A stretch of DNA of 64,000 bases from Alphaproteobacteria bacterium (GTDB lineage Bacteria > Pseudomonadota > Alphaproteobacteria > Rhodobacterales > Rhodobacteraceae): positions 62,001-126,000 of the forward strand of contig JAUHVR010000004.1 of NCBI GenBank assembly GCA_030424865.1, given 5' to 3'. Shown one piece after another: positions 52,168 through 62,731 of this stretch; positions within the stretch are counted from its first letter, which is position 1; every line of letters starts with the position of its first letter. Both the position numbers and the translations under genes were made by a program. The notes under the pieces are model-generated. The model worked only from the letters and a program-made list of their open reading frames with translations, was not told the origin of the DNA and ran no database searches.

Positions 52168-53358
52168 ATGCTTCTGGAAAACGCGCGTGTCGCCACGCTG
52201 ACCGGCCCCGTCGGGCTGGGCCTGATCCCAGACGGCGCACTTGTGGTGCGGGGAACAGACCTGATGTGGGTCGGCCCGCGGGGCGCGCTGCCGGACAAGT
52301 TCTCGGACGAGGATCGCCTTGACCTGCAGGGGCGTCTTGTCACGCCGGGCCTGATCGACTGTCACACCCATCTGGTGCATTGCGGCCACCGGGCCCGGGA
52401 ATTCGAAATGCGGCTGGAGGGCGCGAGCTACGAACAGATCGCCCGCGCGGGCGGTGGGATCGTTTCGACCGTGGAAGCCACCCGGGCGGCCAGCGCATCA
52501 GACCTGCTGGCCAGCGCCCTGCCAAGGGTTGACGCGCTGATCGCCGAAGGGGTCACGACAGTCGAAATCAAATCCGGCTATGGTCTGGACATCGAGACCG
52601 AGCTGCGCATGCTGCGCACCGCCCGGAAGATCGCACACGAGCGCCCGATCTCCGTGCGCACCAGCTTTCTGGGCGCCCACGCCGTGCCCAAGGATCAGGA
52701 CGCAGACACCTATCTGACCGACATCTGCCTGCCAGCACTCGAAGCCGCGGTGGCAGAGGGTCTGGCAGACGCCGTTGACGGCTTCTGTGAAGGCATCGCC
52801 TTTTCGCCAGACCAGATTGCCCGGGTCTTTGATCGCGCGACCGAACTTGGCGTGCCGGTCAAGCTGCATGCCGAGCAGCTTTCGAACCTCGGCGGTGCGC
52901 GGCTGGCGGCCTCTTATTCCGCGCTGTCGGCGGATCATCTGGAATATGCCTCGGACGCGGACGCGGCGGCCATGGCCCGCGCCGGCACCGTCGCGGTCCT
53001 GCTGCCCGGCGCGTTCTACACCCTGCGCGAAACCACGCTGCCGCCGATCGGGGCGTTGCGCGCCCACGGCGTGTCGATGGCCCTGGCGACAGACAGCAAC
53101 CCCGGCTCGTCGCCCATGACCTCGGTCCTTCTGGCGATGAACATGGGCGCCACCCTTTTCCGCATGACGCCGACCGAATGCCTGACCGGCACAACCCGAC
53201 ATGCCGCGCAAGCGCTCGGGTTGCAGGACCGGGGCACGTTGGCCGCAGGGCAGCGCGCCGATCTGGCGATCTGGGATGTCGAGGACCCGGCCGAGCTGAC
53301 CTATCGCATCGGGTTCAACCCGCTGTGGCGGCGGATGTATGGCGGAGTTTTCCAATGA
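52168..53358 (+). CDS. hutI: imidazolonepropionase
   Basis: This 396-residue amidohydrolase has the metal-binding [17 protein letters not shown] near residue 68-84, GAHAVPKDQ near 170, [10 protein letters not shown] near 235 and TDSNPGSSP near 310. It opens the ring of 4-imidazolone-5-propionate to formimidoylglutamate. It is the first gene of the hutI-H-G-U operon behind a near-consensus promoter, and its stop overlaps hutH by ATGA. Confidence 0.96.
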   Translation: MLLENARVATLTGPVGLGLIPDGALVVRGTDLMWVGPRGALPDKFSDEDRLDLQGRLVTPGLIDCHTHLVHCGHRAREFEMRLEGASYEQIARAGGGIVSTVEATRAASASDLLASALPRVDALIAEGVTTVEIKSGYGLDIETELRMLRTARKIAHERPISVRTSFLGAHAVPKDQDADTYLTDICLPALEAAVAEGLADAVDGFCEGIAFSPDQIARVFDRATELGVPVKLHAEQLSNLGGARLAASYSALSADHLEYASDADAAAMARAGTVAVLLPGAFYTLRETTLPPIGALRAHGVSMALATDSNPGSSPMTSVLLAMNMGATLFRMTPTECLTGTTRHAAQALGLQDRGTLAAGQRADLAIWDVEDPAELTYRIGFNPLWRRMYGGVFQ

Positions 53359-54893
53359 TTCAGGTGACCCCCGGCAGCGTCTCGCTGCCTGATCTGCGCA
53401 GGCTTTGGCATGGCGGAGAACCCATTCAACTCGATCCCTCGGCCCGCCCGGCGATCGAAGCCGCGGCGACCGTGGTCGCGCAGGCCGCCCGAGGCAAGCA
53501 GGCGATTTATGGGATCAACACCGGGTTCGGCAAGCTGGCCTCGGTGCGCATCGATCCCGACGACACGGCGCAGTTGCAGCGCAACCTCGTGCTCAGCCAC
53601 TGCTGCGGGGTCGGCGCGCCGTTGGATCTTGGGACCACGCGGCTGATGATGGCGCTGAAACTGATCTCGGTCGGGCGCGGGGCCTCGGGTCTGCGATGGG
53701 ACACGGTGGCTCTGTTGCAGGATCTGCTGGACAGGGGAGTGACGCCGGTTGTGCCCTCTCAGGGCTCGGTCGGGGCCTCGGGCGACCTTGCGCCACTGGC
53801 GCATATGGCGGCCACCCTGATCGGCGAGGGCGAGGCCTTTTTCCAAGGCGCACGCATGTCGTCGGCAGAGGCCCTGTCGCGTGCCGGACTTCGCCCGGCC
53901 ACGCTGGGCCCCAAGGAAGGACTTGGCCTGCTGAACGGCACCCAGTTCTCGACCGCTTGCGGGCTGGTCGGTCTCTTTCGGGCGCTTGACCTGCTGAATG
54001 AGGCCGTTGCGGTGTCCTGCCTGTCGACCGATGCGATCATGGGCTCGACCGCACCGCTGCACCCGGCGGTGCATGTCCTGCGCGGCCATGCCGGGCAGAT
54101 CGACGTCGCCGAGGCCATGCGCGCCGCCATGGCAGGCTCTGAAATCCGCGACAGCCATCGCGAGGGCGACACCCGCGTGCAGGACCCCTATTGCATCCGC
54201 TGCCAGCCGCAGGTCACCGGCGCGGCACTGGACCTTCTGCGTTTTGCCGGGCGCACGCTCGAGATCGAGGCGAACGGCGTTTCGGACAACCCGCTTGTGC
54301 TGACAAGCGACGGCCAGATCGTGTCAGGCGGGAACTTCCACGCCGAGCCCGTGGGATTTGCCGCCGACCAGATTGCGCTGGCGCTTTCCGAGATCGGCGC
54401 GATTGCCCAGCGCCGCATCGCCCTGATGGTCGATCCGACCCTCAGCCACGACCTGCCGCCTTTTCTGACACCAAAACCCGGCCTGAACTCGGGCCTGATG
54501 ATCGCCGAGGTCACCACAGCCGCACTGATGAGCGAAAACAAGCATCTGGCCAATCCCTGCTCGACCGACAGCACGCCGACCTCGGCCAACCAGGAAGACC
54601 ACGTTTCAATGGCGGCCCATGGTGCGTTGCGGCTGGGACGGATGGCGGACAACCTGTCGGTGATCCTGGGGGTTGAACTGCTCTGCGCCGCGCAAGGCGT
54701 CGAATTCCGCGCGCCGCTGCGGACCAGCGCGCCCTTGACGGCGGCGATGGGAGTATTGCGCGCGCAGGTCCCTGCCCTGGACGACGATCGCTACATGGCA
54801 CCGGACATCGAGGCCGCCTCGGCGCTGGTGCGCGACGGGGCCATTGCCCGGGCCAGCGGGGTACGTTTGGCCGCCGCAGAGGCCAGGACATGA
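53355..54893 (+). CDS. hutH: histidine ammonia-lyase
   Basis: The start is ATG 53355 (512 residues), coupled to hutI; the frame is open upstream but overlaps hutI. The Ala-Ser-Gly triad that forms the MIO cofactor is at 141-143 in [22 protein letters not shown] near 52 carries the catalytic Tyr, and NQEDHVSM near 414 is the C-terminal signature. It removes ammonia from histidine to give urocanate, the first step of the pathway. Confidence 0.97.
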   Translation: MIQVTPGSVSLPDLRRLWHGGEPIQLDPSARPAIEAAATVVAQAARGKQAIYGINTGFGKLASVRIDPDDTAQLQRNLVLSHCCGVGAPLDLGTTRLMMALKLISVGRGASGLRWDTVALLQDLLDRGVTPVVPSQGSVGASGDLAPLAHMAATLIGEGEAFFQGARMSSAEALSRAGLRPATLGPKEGLGLLNGTQFSTACGLVGLFRALDLLNEAVAVSCLSTDAIMGSTAPLHPAVHVLRGHAGQIDVAEAMRAAMAGSEIRDSHREGDTRVQDPYCIRCQPQVTGAALDLLRFAGRTLEIEANGVSDNPLVLTSDGQIVSGGNFHAEPVGFAADQIALALSEIGAIAQRRIALMVDPTLSHDLPPFLTPKPGLNSGLMIAEVTTAALMSENKHLANPCSTDSTPTSANQEDHVSMAAHGALRLGRMADNLSVILGVELLCAAQGVEFRAPLRTSAPLTAAMGVLRAQVPALDDDRYMAPDIEAASALVRDGAIARASGVRLAAAEART

Positions 54894-55690
54894 CCCCGGT
54901 CGAAATCACCAGCGGCGACAGCCCCTTGATCCTGGGGCTGCCTCACACCGGCACCCATGTGCCGGACGGCATCCGCGCCGATCTGACGCCGCGCGGGCAG
55001 ATGCTGGCGGACACGGACTGGCATGTAGATCGTCTCTATGCAGATCTGTTGCCCGGCGCGACGACGGTCAGGGCGACCTTTCATCGCTACGTGATCGACG
55101 CCAACCGCGACCCGTCGGGGCAAAGCCTCTACCCCGGACAGAACACCACCGGTCTGGTGCCGCTAACCGATTTTGACGGCGTGCCGCTTTGGCGCGTCGC
55201 GCCCTCTGAGGCCGAAATCGCCCGGCGCAGGAACACTTATCACGCCGCTTACCACGCCGCATTGGCGGGTGAGATCGCGCGCATTCGGGCGCTGCACGGG
55301 GTGGCGATCCTCTATGATTGCCACTCGATCCGGTCGCAGATCCCCTTTCTGTTCGACGGCCCCCTGCCCGACTTCAACGTCGGCACCAATGGCACCACCA
55401 CCTGCGCCCCCGAGATCGAGGCGCTGGTGGCCCATATCTGCGAGGACGCGCAGGGCTTCACCTCGGTCACCAACGGCCGCTTCAAGGGCGGCTGGACCAC
55501 ACGCCATTATGGCCAGCCCCGGAACGGCGTGCATTCCATCCAGATGGAACTGGCCCAGTCCACCTATCTGCAGACCGAAACCCCGCCCTTTGCCTTTGCG
55601 CCTGACAAGGCAGACAAGCTGCGCCCGCACCTGCAGGCCATCCTGCAGGGCCTTCAGACCCTCGCCCCAACGCTGAAAGGAAGATCATGA
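54890..55690 (+). CDS. hutG: N-formylglutamate deformylase
   Basis: This 266-residue protein belongs to the N-formylglutamate amidohydrolase family: [12 protein letters not shown] near residue 15, [12 protein letters not shown] near 45, [14 protein letters not shown] near 143 and a [13 protein letters not shown] segment near 197. It splits N-formylglutamate to formate and glutamate, completing the route that passes through HutF. Overlaps of 4 bp join it to hutH and hutU. Confidence 0.95.
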   Translation: MTPVEITSGDSPLILGLPHTGTHVPDGIRADLTPRGQMLADTDWHVDRLYADLLPGATTVRATFHRYVIDANRDPSGQSLYPGQNTTGLVPLTDFDGVPLWRVAPSEAEIARRRNTYHAAYHAALAGEIARIRALHGVAILYDCHSIRSQIPFLFDGPLPDFNVGTNGTTTCAPEIEALVAHICEDAQGFTSVTNGRFKGGWTTRHYGQPRNGVHSIQMELAQSTYLQTETPPFAFAPDKADKLRPHLQAILQGLQTLAPTLKGRS

Positions 55691-57369
55691 CCGATCCGCG
55701 CCATAAAATTCGCGACGTCTATCCGCCGACCGGCCCCGAGATCACCGCCAAGTCCTGGCAGACCGAGGCGGCGATGCGGATGCTGATGAACAACCTGCAC
55801 CCGGACGTGGCCGAGAACCCGCACGAGTTGGTGGTCTATGGCGGCATCGGCCGCGCCGCCCGCACCTGGCAGGATTTTGACCGCATCGTTGCGGGTCTGC
55901 AGGACCTTGAAGACGACGAAACGCTGCTGGTGCAATCGGGCAAGCCCGTCGCAATCGTCCGCACGCAGAAAGACGCCCCGCGCGTGTTGATCGCCAACTC
56001 GAACCTCGTGCCCCATTGGGCAACCTGGGAGCATTTCAACGCGCTCGATAAGAAGGGGTTGATGATGTACGGCCAGATGACCGCCGGGTCCTGGATCTAC
56101 ATCGGCACGCAGGGCATTGTGCAGGGCACCTATGAAACCTTTGCCGAGGCGGGCCGCCAGCACTATGGCGGCGACCTGACCGGGCGCTGGATCCTGACCG
56201 GGGGCCTGGGCGGCATGGGCGGCGCGCAGCCCCTGGCGGCGGTCTTTGCCGGTGCCTGCTGCCTGGCGGTCGAGTGTGACGAGACCCGCGCCGATTTCCG
56301 CATCCGCACCCGCTATTGCGACGCCAAGACCCACGATCTGGACGAGGCACTGGCCATGATCGCGCGCTGGACCGAGGCCGGAGAGGCCAAGTCGGTCGCG
56401 CTGATCGGCAACGCGGCGGATGTGTTTCCGCAGATCCTCGACCGCGCCCAGGCGGGGGGCATGTGCCCTGACATCGTGACCGATCAGACCTCGGCCCACG
56501 ACCCGGTGCACGGCTACCTGCCACAGGGGTGGAGCGTCGCCGACTGGCGCGCGCGCCAAACCACCGATCCCAAGGGTGTCGAGACGGCCGCCCGCGCCTC
56601 GATGCGGGTGCAGGTCGCGGCCATGGTGGCCTTTCACGAAATGGGCGTGCCCACGGTCGACTATGGAAACAACATCCGGCAGATGGCGCTGGAAGAGGGG
56701 TTGGAGACGGCCTTTGCCTTCCCCGGCTTTGTGCCGGCCTACATCCGACCGCTTTTCTGCAAGGGCATCGGCCCTTTCCGCTGGTGCGCCCTGTCGGGCG
56801 ACCCCGAGGACATCCGAAAGACCGATGCCGCGATGAAGCGGCTGTTTCCGGACAACACCCATCTGCACCGATGGCTGGGCATGGCATCAGAGCGGATCGC
56901 TTTTCAGGGGCTGCCCGCGCGGATCTGTTGGATTGGCCTTGGCGATCGGCATCGCGCCGGGTTGATGTTCAACGAGATGGTCGCCAGCGGCGAGCTGAGC
57001 GCGCCGGTTGTGATCGGCCGCGATCATCTGGACAGCGGCTCTGTCGCCTCGCCCAACCGCGAAACCGAGGCAATGAAGGATGGCTCGGACGCCGTCTCTG
57101 ACTGGCCGCTGCTGAATGCCATGACAAACGTCGCCTCGGGTGCCACCTGGGTCTCGCTTCATCATGGCGGTGGGGTCGGCATGGGCTTTTCGCAACATGC
57201 GGGCGTGGTGATTGTCGCCGACGGGACCAAGGATGCGGCCAGGCGGCTGGAGCGGGTTTTGTGGAACGACCCGGCCTCGGGTGTGTGGCGGCACGCGGAT
57301 GCGGGGTATGACACCGCGATTGCCTGCGCCAAAGAGCACGGGTTGCGCCTGCCCGGCATCCTTGGCTGA
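55687..57369 (+). CDS. hutU: urocanate hydratase
   Basis: This 560-residue protein has the usual family length. It starts with [29 protein letters not shown] and contains the NAD-binding [13 protein letters not shown] near 175, the [10 protein letters not shown] segment near 80 and the catalytic Cys region [12 protein letters not shown] near 365. It turns urocanate into imidazolonepropionate using tightly bound NAD. As the last gene of the operon it supplies the substrate of HutI. Confidence 0.97.
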   Translation: MTDPRHKIRDVYPPTGPEITAKSWQTEAAMRMLMNNLHPDVAENPHELVVYGGIGRAARTWQDFDRIVAGLQDLEDDETLLVQSGKPVAIVRTQKDAPRVLIANSNLVPHWATWEHFNALDKKGLMMYGQMTAGSWIYIGTQGIVQGTYETFAEAGRQHYGGDLTGRWILTGGLGGMGGAQPLAAVFAGACCLAVECDETRADFRIRTRYCDAKTHDLDEALAMIARWTEAGEAKSVALIGNAADVFPQILDRAQAGGMCPDIVTDQTSAHDPVHGYLPQGWSVADWRARQTTDPKGVETAARASMRVQVAAMVAFHEMGVPTVDYGNNIRQMALEEGLETAFAFPGFVPAYIRPLFCKGIGPFRWCALSGDPEDIRKTDAAMKRLFPDNTHLHRWLGMASERIAFQGLPARICWIGLGDRHRAGLMFNEMVASGELSAPVVIGRDHLDSGSVASPNRETEAMKDGSDAVSDWPLLNAMTNVASGATWVSLHHGGGVGMGFSQHAGVVIVADGTKDAARRLERVLWNDPASGVWRHADAGYDTAIACAKEHGLRLPGILG

Positions 57370-57384
57370 CGCAGGTCGCACATG

Positions 57385-57416
57385 AAAAAACGCCGCCCCG
57401 GTCATGGGACGGCGTT
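57385..57416 (-). terminator. terminator of the IorAB-cytochrome operon
   Basis: A 10-bp stem (57389-57398 with 57407-57416, one wobble) is followed on the - strand by six T. It lies about 22 bp after the small membrane-protein stop. The + strand side has no T tract. Confidence 0.75.
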
Positions 57417-57437
57417 CAAGGGCTCGGTGAGTTTGGA

Positions 57438-57782
57438 TCAGGCGGGTTTTGGCGCCTTGGCTGCCCAGAGGATCATGAACAAGATCACCGCCGCTGCCAG
57501 ATCGATGGCAAAGATTGCCCAAAAGGCCCAGGACACGACCCCGAAGAGCGCCATCGCGCTCGACAACGAGGCCGGCATGCCGACCAAGGCCATCGCGAGA
57601 AAGGCGATCCAGGCCACCCAGCGCATGCCGCGTCGCAGGCCGAGGCCCAGAAGCGACCACAGCACGATTGCGATCAGCATCGGCAGCGCCTGTGTCGAAA
57701 AGGCCAGGACCAGCGGCACCAGGTGCAGGGCGGCCGAGAGGAACAGCAGGCCAGAGGCAACGGTATATCTTGAATCAGTCAT
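57438..57782 (-). CDS. small membrane protein of unknown function
   Basis: The start is ATG 57782 (114 residues) with GAGGA 8 bases upstream; GTG 57797 overlaps the cytochrome stop and is less likely. Four hydrophobic helices fill the chain (about 7-28, 33-50, 54-74, 81-105), joined by short basic loops (LRRGMRW). No family was recognised. As the last gene of the Mo-hydroxylase/cytochrome operon it may help assemble or anchor the complex; this is a guess from position. Confidence 0.7.
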   Translation of the reverse strand: MTDSRYTVASGLLFLSAALHLVPLVLAFSTQALPMLIAIVLWSLLGLGLRRGMRWVAWIAFLAMALVGMPASLSSAMALFGVVSWAFWAIFAIDLAAAVILFMILWAAKAPKPA

Positions 57783-57793
57783 CTGGCGTGTCC

Positions 57794-58432
57794 TCACTCG
57801 GTTGGGCAGGGCTGGCCTGCAATGCCCCAGGCGATCATGTCGTCGACATGCTGCTGCAGGCTATAAGGCGCCGGTTCGCGGGTGCCGCCGGGGTTCCACC
57901 CCCAAAGCACCGGACCGTTCAGGCTGGCATCATGGATCAGGTGATCCACCAATCCCATCCAGTCACGTCCGCCATTGCGGTCGGGATCTTTCAGCTGTTC
58001 ACAGATCTCCAGCGCGCTCTTGTCGAACCAGACAAACTCGACCGGGGCCAGTTGCCATTCGATGCCGAACCGCGGCGACGCATGGGGTTCGGTGTCCAGG
58101 TCATCCGAGGTGATGTGGCAGGTCTGGCAGGGCAGGAACTCGGCCCCGATCCGGCTTTCGCCGGCCTTGATGTTCATCCCGTGCGGGCGGGTTTCGCCAT
58201 AGCTTGGCCCCGACCACATCGGAATGTTGCGGTCGTCCACATGGCAGTTGGCGCAACGCGGGTGGCTGGCCACCTCGTAGATACGCTGGAATGCCTCCAG
58301 CCCCTGGGATTCAGAGACCGACCCCTCGGCGGGGATGTTGACGACAGCAGGCGCGTCGTCCGCAGCAAGCGCAGGGACAGCGAGTGCGGACACAAAGACA
58401 GACATTGGGGCCGCGAGTGCAAATGTTCTCAT
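57794..58432 (-). CDS. periplasmic di-haem cytochrome c-like protein
   Basis: This 212-residue protein has a Sec signal peptide (cleavage after AVPALAA near residue 24) and two haem-attachment motifs, CANCH near 60 and CQTCH near 102. The surroundings are typical of isoquinoline-oxidoreductase-associated cytochromes. It starts 11 bp after the IorB-like stop, so it is probably the electron acceptor of the Mo hydroxylase in the periplasm. Confidence 0.88.
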   Translation of the reverse strand: MRTFALAAPMSVFVSALAVPALAADDAPAVVNIPAEGSVSESQGLEAFQRIYEVASHPRCANCHVDDRNIPMWSGPSYGETRPHGMNIKAGESRIGAEFLPCQTCHITSDDLDTEPHASPRFGIEWQLAPVEFVWFDKSALEICEQLKDPDRNGGRDWMGLVDHLIHDASLNGPVLWGWNPGGTREPAPYSLQQHVDDMIAWGIAGQPCPTE

Positions 58433-58443
58433 GGTCAGGATCC

Positions 58444-60687
58444 TCAGACGAAGTCGATGTGCTTGTTGAACGGCATTTCGCGGATGCGTTGGCCGGTGGC
58501 CGCGAAGATCGCGTTGCCCAGCGCAGGGGCCGACGGCGGGATCGGGGGTTCCCCGAACCCACGGATCTTTTCGCCGTTCTCAAGCGCGCGGAACTGGATC
58601 TCGGGGCATTGGTACAGACGCATAGCCTCGTGAGCGTGATAGTTCGTCTGCTGTGCCATCCCGTCGGAATAGGTGATCTCGCAGTTGATTGCGTGCCCAA
58701 GGCCAAAGACGATGCCGCCCTCGGCCAGGTTTTCAAGGTTCACCGGGTCGATGACCTTGCCGACATCCGCCGCCATCCAGGCCTTGTCGATCTTGATGCC
58801 GTTGCCGGTCATCACGACCTCGACCACGGTTGCCACGGGCACACCGAAGCTGAAGCCATAGGCCACACCCCGGCCGCGGTTCTCGCCCACCTTGGGCCCG
58901 TTCCAGGAACTGAGCTCTCCTACGGCTTCAAGCACTTTGACCGACACGTCGTGACCCATCAGGCGGATCCGCTCTTGCAGCGGATCGGCACCGGCGGCGT
59001 GAATGGCCTCGTCCAGCAGCGTCTCGTAGATAAAGACGTTGGGACCCGCGCCCACGGCACGCCAGGACGACACCGGCGCAAGCGCCTGGGTGATGTAGGA
59101 CCGCACCCGCAGGTTGGGCAGGTTGAACATCGGCGCGTCCCAGGCCCCTTCGTGCAACTGCGCGTCCGGGCCGGGCAGGCTCATGCCCATGCGGCCCATC
59201 TGTGACCGCATCACCGATTGACCGGCGATCTGGACGTCCATCGAGGTGACCTTGCCATCCTTCACCTTGGCCACACCGCGGCCCATGGTGATGTGACGCG
59301 GGAAGTCATGCGCAAAGTCCTCTTCCCGCGAATAGGTCATCTGGATCGGAGTGCCCCGCATCTGGTTGGCAATCTCGGCTGCCTGCCTGATGAAGTCGAA
59401 CTCGAGCCGGTGACCAAAGCTGCCGCCCATGAACATGTTGTGCAGGTGCACGTTGTCCTGATCGATGCCGGTGATTTCGGCCACGATCTGTTCGACGAAC
59501 TGCTGGATCTGGTGACCTGTCCAGATGTCGACGCGGGTCTCCGTAACAAGGATCGTTGCGTTCAGCGGTTCAAGCGGCGCGTGCGCGATGTAGGGCGAAC
59601 GGTACTCACCCGTGACGACCTCACCCTCGGCGGCTTCGACGTCACCCACAACCCGCGCCTCGGCGTTCAGGCTGTCTTCGGTAAAGCTGTCAGACAGGAC
59701 CTTCCAATGGGTTTCCTGCTCTGCCGGATAGGGCGCCGGACCCCAGTCAAAGGTGATCGCCTCGGAGGCCTGAATGGCGCGCCATGTATTGTCGGCCACG
59801 ACGGCCACGCCGCCGGTGATCTCGAGGATCTTGTCAACGCCGGGCATCGCTTGCGCGGCAGAAGCGTCGTAGCTGTTCATTGCCCCGCCCTGGCGCGGGT
59901 TCACCTTGATGGCGGCATATTTCATGCCGTCGGTGCGGAAATCGATGCCATAGGTCATGGTGCCAGTGGATTTCTGGACGATATCGACCCGCTCCATCGG
60001 CTTGCCGACAAGGCGCCACTCCTTGGGATCGCGCAGCTTGGCCCGCGTGACGGGTTCGATCTGCGCGGCAAGTCCGGCCAGCTTGGTGTAGGGCAGCTCG
60101 GTCCCGTCGGGCAGTATGACCGCCCCGCGCGCCGTCTTGAGTTGCTCGATCGGCACGCCACTTTGCTGCGAGGCCGCCAGCTTCAGCGTCTCTCGCGCGC
60201 AGGCACCGGCGTGGCGCAGCTTGTCATAGACGTCGGGCATTGCCGAGGATCCGCCGGTGGCCATCATCGGCAGGGCCAGCTTAACGATACCGCCAAGGAA
60301 CCCGCGCACGCGCTCGGCCGTCGGGCTGTTGTCGTACAGCGGGTACCCGGCCATCGCGTCCGTTGCGGCGATGTTGTAGTAGGCACGATCCGGCACGCCA
60401 AAGCTGACCTCGACCTGATCCAGTTCGATGTCCAGTTCTTCGGCGATCAGCGCGGCCTGGGCGGAAAACACCCCCTGCCCCTTGTCGGCATGGGTGGCAA
60501 TCAACGTGACCTTGTCGCTGTCGATGATCACCCAGGGATTGAAACTGGCCGAGCCTTTCGGCAGATCGTCCAGGTTGGGGTTCGGAAAGGGGCGTTGCGC
60601 GGCGAAGACGCCAAAGGCAACACCGCCGGCGACTGCGGCGGACCCGATCAGAAAGGTGCGGCGGGCGATTGTTCCTGCACGGCTCAT
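58444..60687 (-). CDS. molybdenum hydroxylase large subunit (IorB / xanthine dehydrogenase type)
   Basis: The start is ATG 60687 (747 residues); the longer open frame overlaps the small-subunit gene. The N-terminus is a Tat signal (RRTFLIGSAAVAGGVAFG). Family segments include GQGVFSAQAALIAEELDIELDQV near 70, MGGSFGHRLEFDFIRQA near 420-436, SWRAVGAGPNVFIYE near 545 and a C-terminal RGFGEPPIPPSAPALGNAIF in which the catalytic Glu lies. It would oxidise an N-heterocycle or aldehyde in the periplasm together with the [2Fe-2S] subunit. Substrate unknown; isoquinoline is only the family name. Confidence 0.92.
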   Translation of the reverse strand: MSRAGTIARRTFLIGSAAVAGGVAFGVFAAQRPFPNPNLDDLPKGSASFNPWVIIDSDKVTLIATHADKGQGVFSAQAALIAEELDIELDQVEVSFGVPDRAYYNIAATDAMAGYPLYDNSPTAERVRGFLGGIVKLALPMMATGGSSAMPDVYDKLRHAGACARETLKLAASQQSGVPIEQLKTARGAVILPDGTELPYTKLAGLAAQIEPVTRAKLRDPKEWRLVGKPMERVDIVQKSTGTMTYGIDFRTDGMKYAAIKVNPRQGGAMNSYDASAAQAMPGVDKILEITGGVAVVADNTWRAIQASEAITFDWGPAPYPAEQETHWKVLSDSFTEDSLNAEARVVGDVEAAEGEVVTGEYRSPYIAHAPLEPLNATILVTETRVDIWTGHQIQQFVEQIVAEITGIDQDNVHLHNMFMGGSFGHRLEFDFIRQAAEIANQMRGTPIQMTYSREEDFAHDFPRHITMGRGVAKVKDGKVTSMDVQIAGQSVMRSQMGRMGMSLPGPDAQLHEGAWDAPMFNLPNLRVRSYITQALAPVSSWRAVGAGPNVFIYETLLDEAIHAAGADPLQERIRLMGHDVSVKVLEAVGELSSWNGPKVGENRGRGVAYGFSFGVPVATVVEVVMTGNGIKIDKAWMAADVGKVIDPVNLENLAEGGIVFGLGHAINCEITYSDGMAQQTNYHAHEAMRLYQCPEIQFRALENGEKIRGFGEPPIPPSAPALGNAIFAATGQRIREMPFNKHIDFV

Positions 60688-60689
60688 GA

Positions 60690-61154
60690 TCAGGCCTCGT
60701 TCAGCTTGGCAGCGGCGGATTTGACCGCGGCGCGGATGCGGACGTAGGTGCCACAGCGGCACAGGTTCCCGGACATGACCGCGTCGATCTTTTCGTCCGA
60801 GGGATCGGGATCGAAATCCAGAAGCATCGCGGCCTGCATGATCTGGCCGGACTGGCAGTATCCACACTGCGCCACCTGGTGTTCGACCCAGGCCTCTTGC
60901 ACGGCGTGCAGGCTGCCCGGCTGGCCCAGCCCCTCGATCGTGGTGATCTCGGCGCCCTCTTCGATGTTCGAGGCCGGAAGCTGGCACGAACGCACGGCCA
61001 TGCCGTCGACGTGAACGGTGCAAGCGCCGCATTGCGCCACGCCACACCCATACTTGGGCCCCGTAATGTTCAACTCATCGCGCAGGATCCACAAAAGGGG
61101 CATGTCCGCTTCGACATCCACGTCGTGTTCCGTTCCATTGACCGTCAATTTCAC
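60690..61154 (-). CDS. molybdenum hydroxylase [2Fe-2S] subunit (IorA type)
   Basis: I choose GTG 61154 (154 residues) because GGAGG lies 6 bases upstream; the ATG at 61199 would add 15 residues unlike the family. Ferredoxin-type cysteines are in [12 protein letters not shown] near residue 40 and the second cluster in CGYCQSGQ near 98 and LCRCGTY near 132. The subunit shuttles electrons from the Mo centre. Two bases separate its stop from the large-subunit start. Confidence 0.93.
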   Translation of the reverse strand: MKLTVNGTEHDVDVEADMPLLWILRDELNITGPKYGCGVAQCGACTVHVDGMAVRSCQLPASNIEEGAEITTIEGLGQPGSLHAVQEAWVEHQVAQCGYCQSGQIMQAAMLLDFDPDPSDEKIDAVMSGNLCRCGTYVRIRAAVKSAAAKLNEA

Positions 61155-61319
61155 AGCCAGCCTCCATCCGTTGATGACTGACCCAGACGTAGTCGCCATC
61201 TCATCTGCGCAGAAGCGACCGACCGCGCCACTTTAATTGCAAATCGCGCCAAACTGCATTGCGGCGACTGGCACGAACTGGAAGGCTCTCATACTATCCG
61301 GTTCAAAGGAGACGTTCCG
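61155..61319. promoter_or_regulatory. divergent IorA/AraC intergenic region
   Basis: This 165-bp gap must hold the promoters of the Mo-hydroxylase operon (-) and the AraC regulator (+). The AraC gene has AAAGGAG before its ATG. No clear operator repeat was found. Confidence 0.4.
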
Positions 61320-62321
61320 ATGACCACCCGCTACCGCATGGCCGACAGCCTGACCCAGGCCTGCATTTTTCTGGATCTGGACCCCGCACGAGTTCTGCGT
61401 GCCTCGGGTCTGCCGGCTGATTGGCTTGAACAGGGCCAAAACGACGTTGACGGAAAAACCGTGTTTCGGATCTGGAGTGCGATTGCCGCCGAGGCCGACC
61501 GCGCCGACACCGCGCTGGAACTGGCCATGGCCTATGCGCATGGCCCTTTTGTCCCCCCTGTTCTGGCGTTCTCTTGCGCCGATACTGTCTTTGTCGGATG
61601 GGAACGACTGGCCGTCTTCAAACCCATCATCGCACCGATGGAAATGAAGGCCGACAGGGATGACAAAGCCGCAATGCTGGAATTGTCGGTGTCGGTCCCG
61701 GGGGAACGGATCGACAGCTGCATGGAACAGTTCGAGATGGTCTATCTGACCGAATTGGTCCGAACGCATACGGGTCGCAAGATCACGCCGCTGGACATCG
61801 AAACACAGAACGACTGGAAGGACGCCACAAAGATCGTCGACTTTCTTGGTGTCACGCCAAAACGCACGGGACGGACGCGCCTGATCCTGCGATCCGAAGA
61901 CGCCGACTTGCCTCTGATCTCGCGCAGCAAGGCCTTGTGGGACACGCTTGAACCGCAGTTCACGCGGCAACTGCAAGAACAAAGCAACGGCACGACGATG
62001 GTGTCGCGCGTCCGGCGTGTTCTGGTGGACGGGTTGCCCGGTGGCTGCACCACGGCCGACCAGATCGCCAAGCGCCTGAATGTCTCGAAGCGCAGCCTGC
62101 AGCGGCGCCTGACCGAAGAGGGATCAAGCGTGCAGATGTTGCTGAACGAAGTGCGGTCCGAGATGTCCGAGCATTACCTGCGCGACAGTGATCTGAGCGT
62201 CCCCGAGATCAGCCATCTGCTGGGCTTCCGCGACACCAGTTCGTTCTTTCGCGCATTCCACGGCTGGACAGGGACCACGCCGGGTTCGTTTCGCACCGAT
62301 GCCGGACCGAACCTGCACTGA
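61320..62321 (+). CDS. AraC-family transcriptional regulator
   Basis: This 333-residue protein has an N-terminal arginine-sensor-like domain (ArmR/OruR type) and a C-terminal double helix-turn-helix: TTADQIAKRLNVSKRSLQRRLTEEG near 243-267 and LSVPEISHLLGFRDTSSFFRAFHGWTGTTPGSF near 292-324. It is divergent from the IorAB-cytochrome operon and is its most likely activator. The inducer would be the Mo-hydroxylase substrate, which is unknown. Confidence 0.93.
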   Translation: MTTRYRMADSLTQACIFLDLDPARVLRASGLPADWLEQGQNDVDGKTVFRIWSAIAAEADRADTALELAMAYAHGPFVPPVLAFSCADTVFVGWERLAVFKPIIAPMEMKADRDDKAAMLELSVSVPGERIDSCMEQFEMVYLTELVRTHTGRKITPLDIETQNDWKDATKIVDFLGVTPKRTGRTRLILRSEDADLPLISRSKALWDTLEPQFTRQLQEQSNGTTMVSRVRRVLVDGLPGGCTTADQIAKRLNVSKRSLQRRLTEEGSSVQMLLNEVRSEMSEHYLRDSDLSVPEISHLLGFRDTSSFFRAFHGWTGTTPGSFRTDAGPNLH

Positions 62322-62341
62322 TCGCATGATCAAAAGGGGAA

Positions 62342-62416
62342 TGGTGGGTGATAAGAGATTCGAACTCCTGACATCTTCGATGTGAACGAAGCGCTCTACC
62401 ACTGAGCTAATCACCC
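62342..62416 (-). tRNA. tRNA-Val (anticodon CAC), with encoded CCA
   Basis: The - strand folds into a full cloverleaf: acceptor GGGTGAT/ATCACCC, anticodon stem CTTCG/CGAAG with loop TTCACAT (CAC), and T-arm loop TTCGAAT. Discriminator A is followed by templated CCA. A promoter TTGCGT-17-TAATAG (62455-62427) lies just upstream. Confidence 0.95.
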
Positions 62417-62426
62417 GGTCCCGGAG

Positions 62427-62455
62427 CTATTACTAGCCCCTTTGGGACAACGCAA
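62427..62455 (-). promoter_or_regulatory. tRNA-Val promoter
   Basis: Read on the - strand: TTGCGT (62455-62450), 17-bp spacer, TAATAG (62432-62427), 10 bp before the mature 5' end. Confidence 0.6.
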
Positions 62456-62612
62456 GAGGTATCGTTTTCCCCGGACCGCACATTCGAAATCCACCGCTTG
62501 GATCGGGGCCGCGGGGCGGCCCTGTTCTGCATTGAATGTGCCGCCTCGCAGCAAATAGTTGCAAATTACCCTGTCTTTTCGGGCCACAAGCCATCCGCAG
62601 GACGCTTGTTTT

Positions 62613-62640
62613 TTTCACATATTTCTTGCGTGTGCATAAT
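62613..62640 (+). promoter_or_regulatory. candidate promoter of the S74-domain gene
   Basis: TTTCAC (62613-62618), 16 bp and CATAAT (62635-62640) lie in an AT-rich patch within the 315-bp gap after the tRNA. The leader to ATG 62732 is about 85 bases. The rest of the gap shows no other gene. Confidence 0.35.
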
Positions 62641-62731
62641 TTTTGGCGCTAGGCTCGATACCACATTGCGATCACGCCGCGTTTGCATGCGGACAAGTGA
62701 CACCATTGTGACTTTAGAACTGGGGGAAAGA

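Noticed and set aside
59218-60747. 509-codon + strand open frame opposite the Mo-hydroxylase gene
   Set aside because: Antisense of a clear IorB-type gene; composition is shadow-like.
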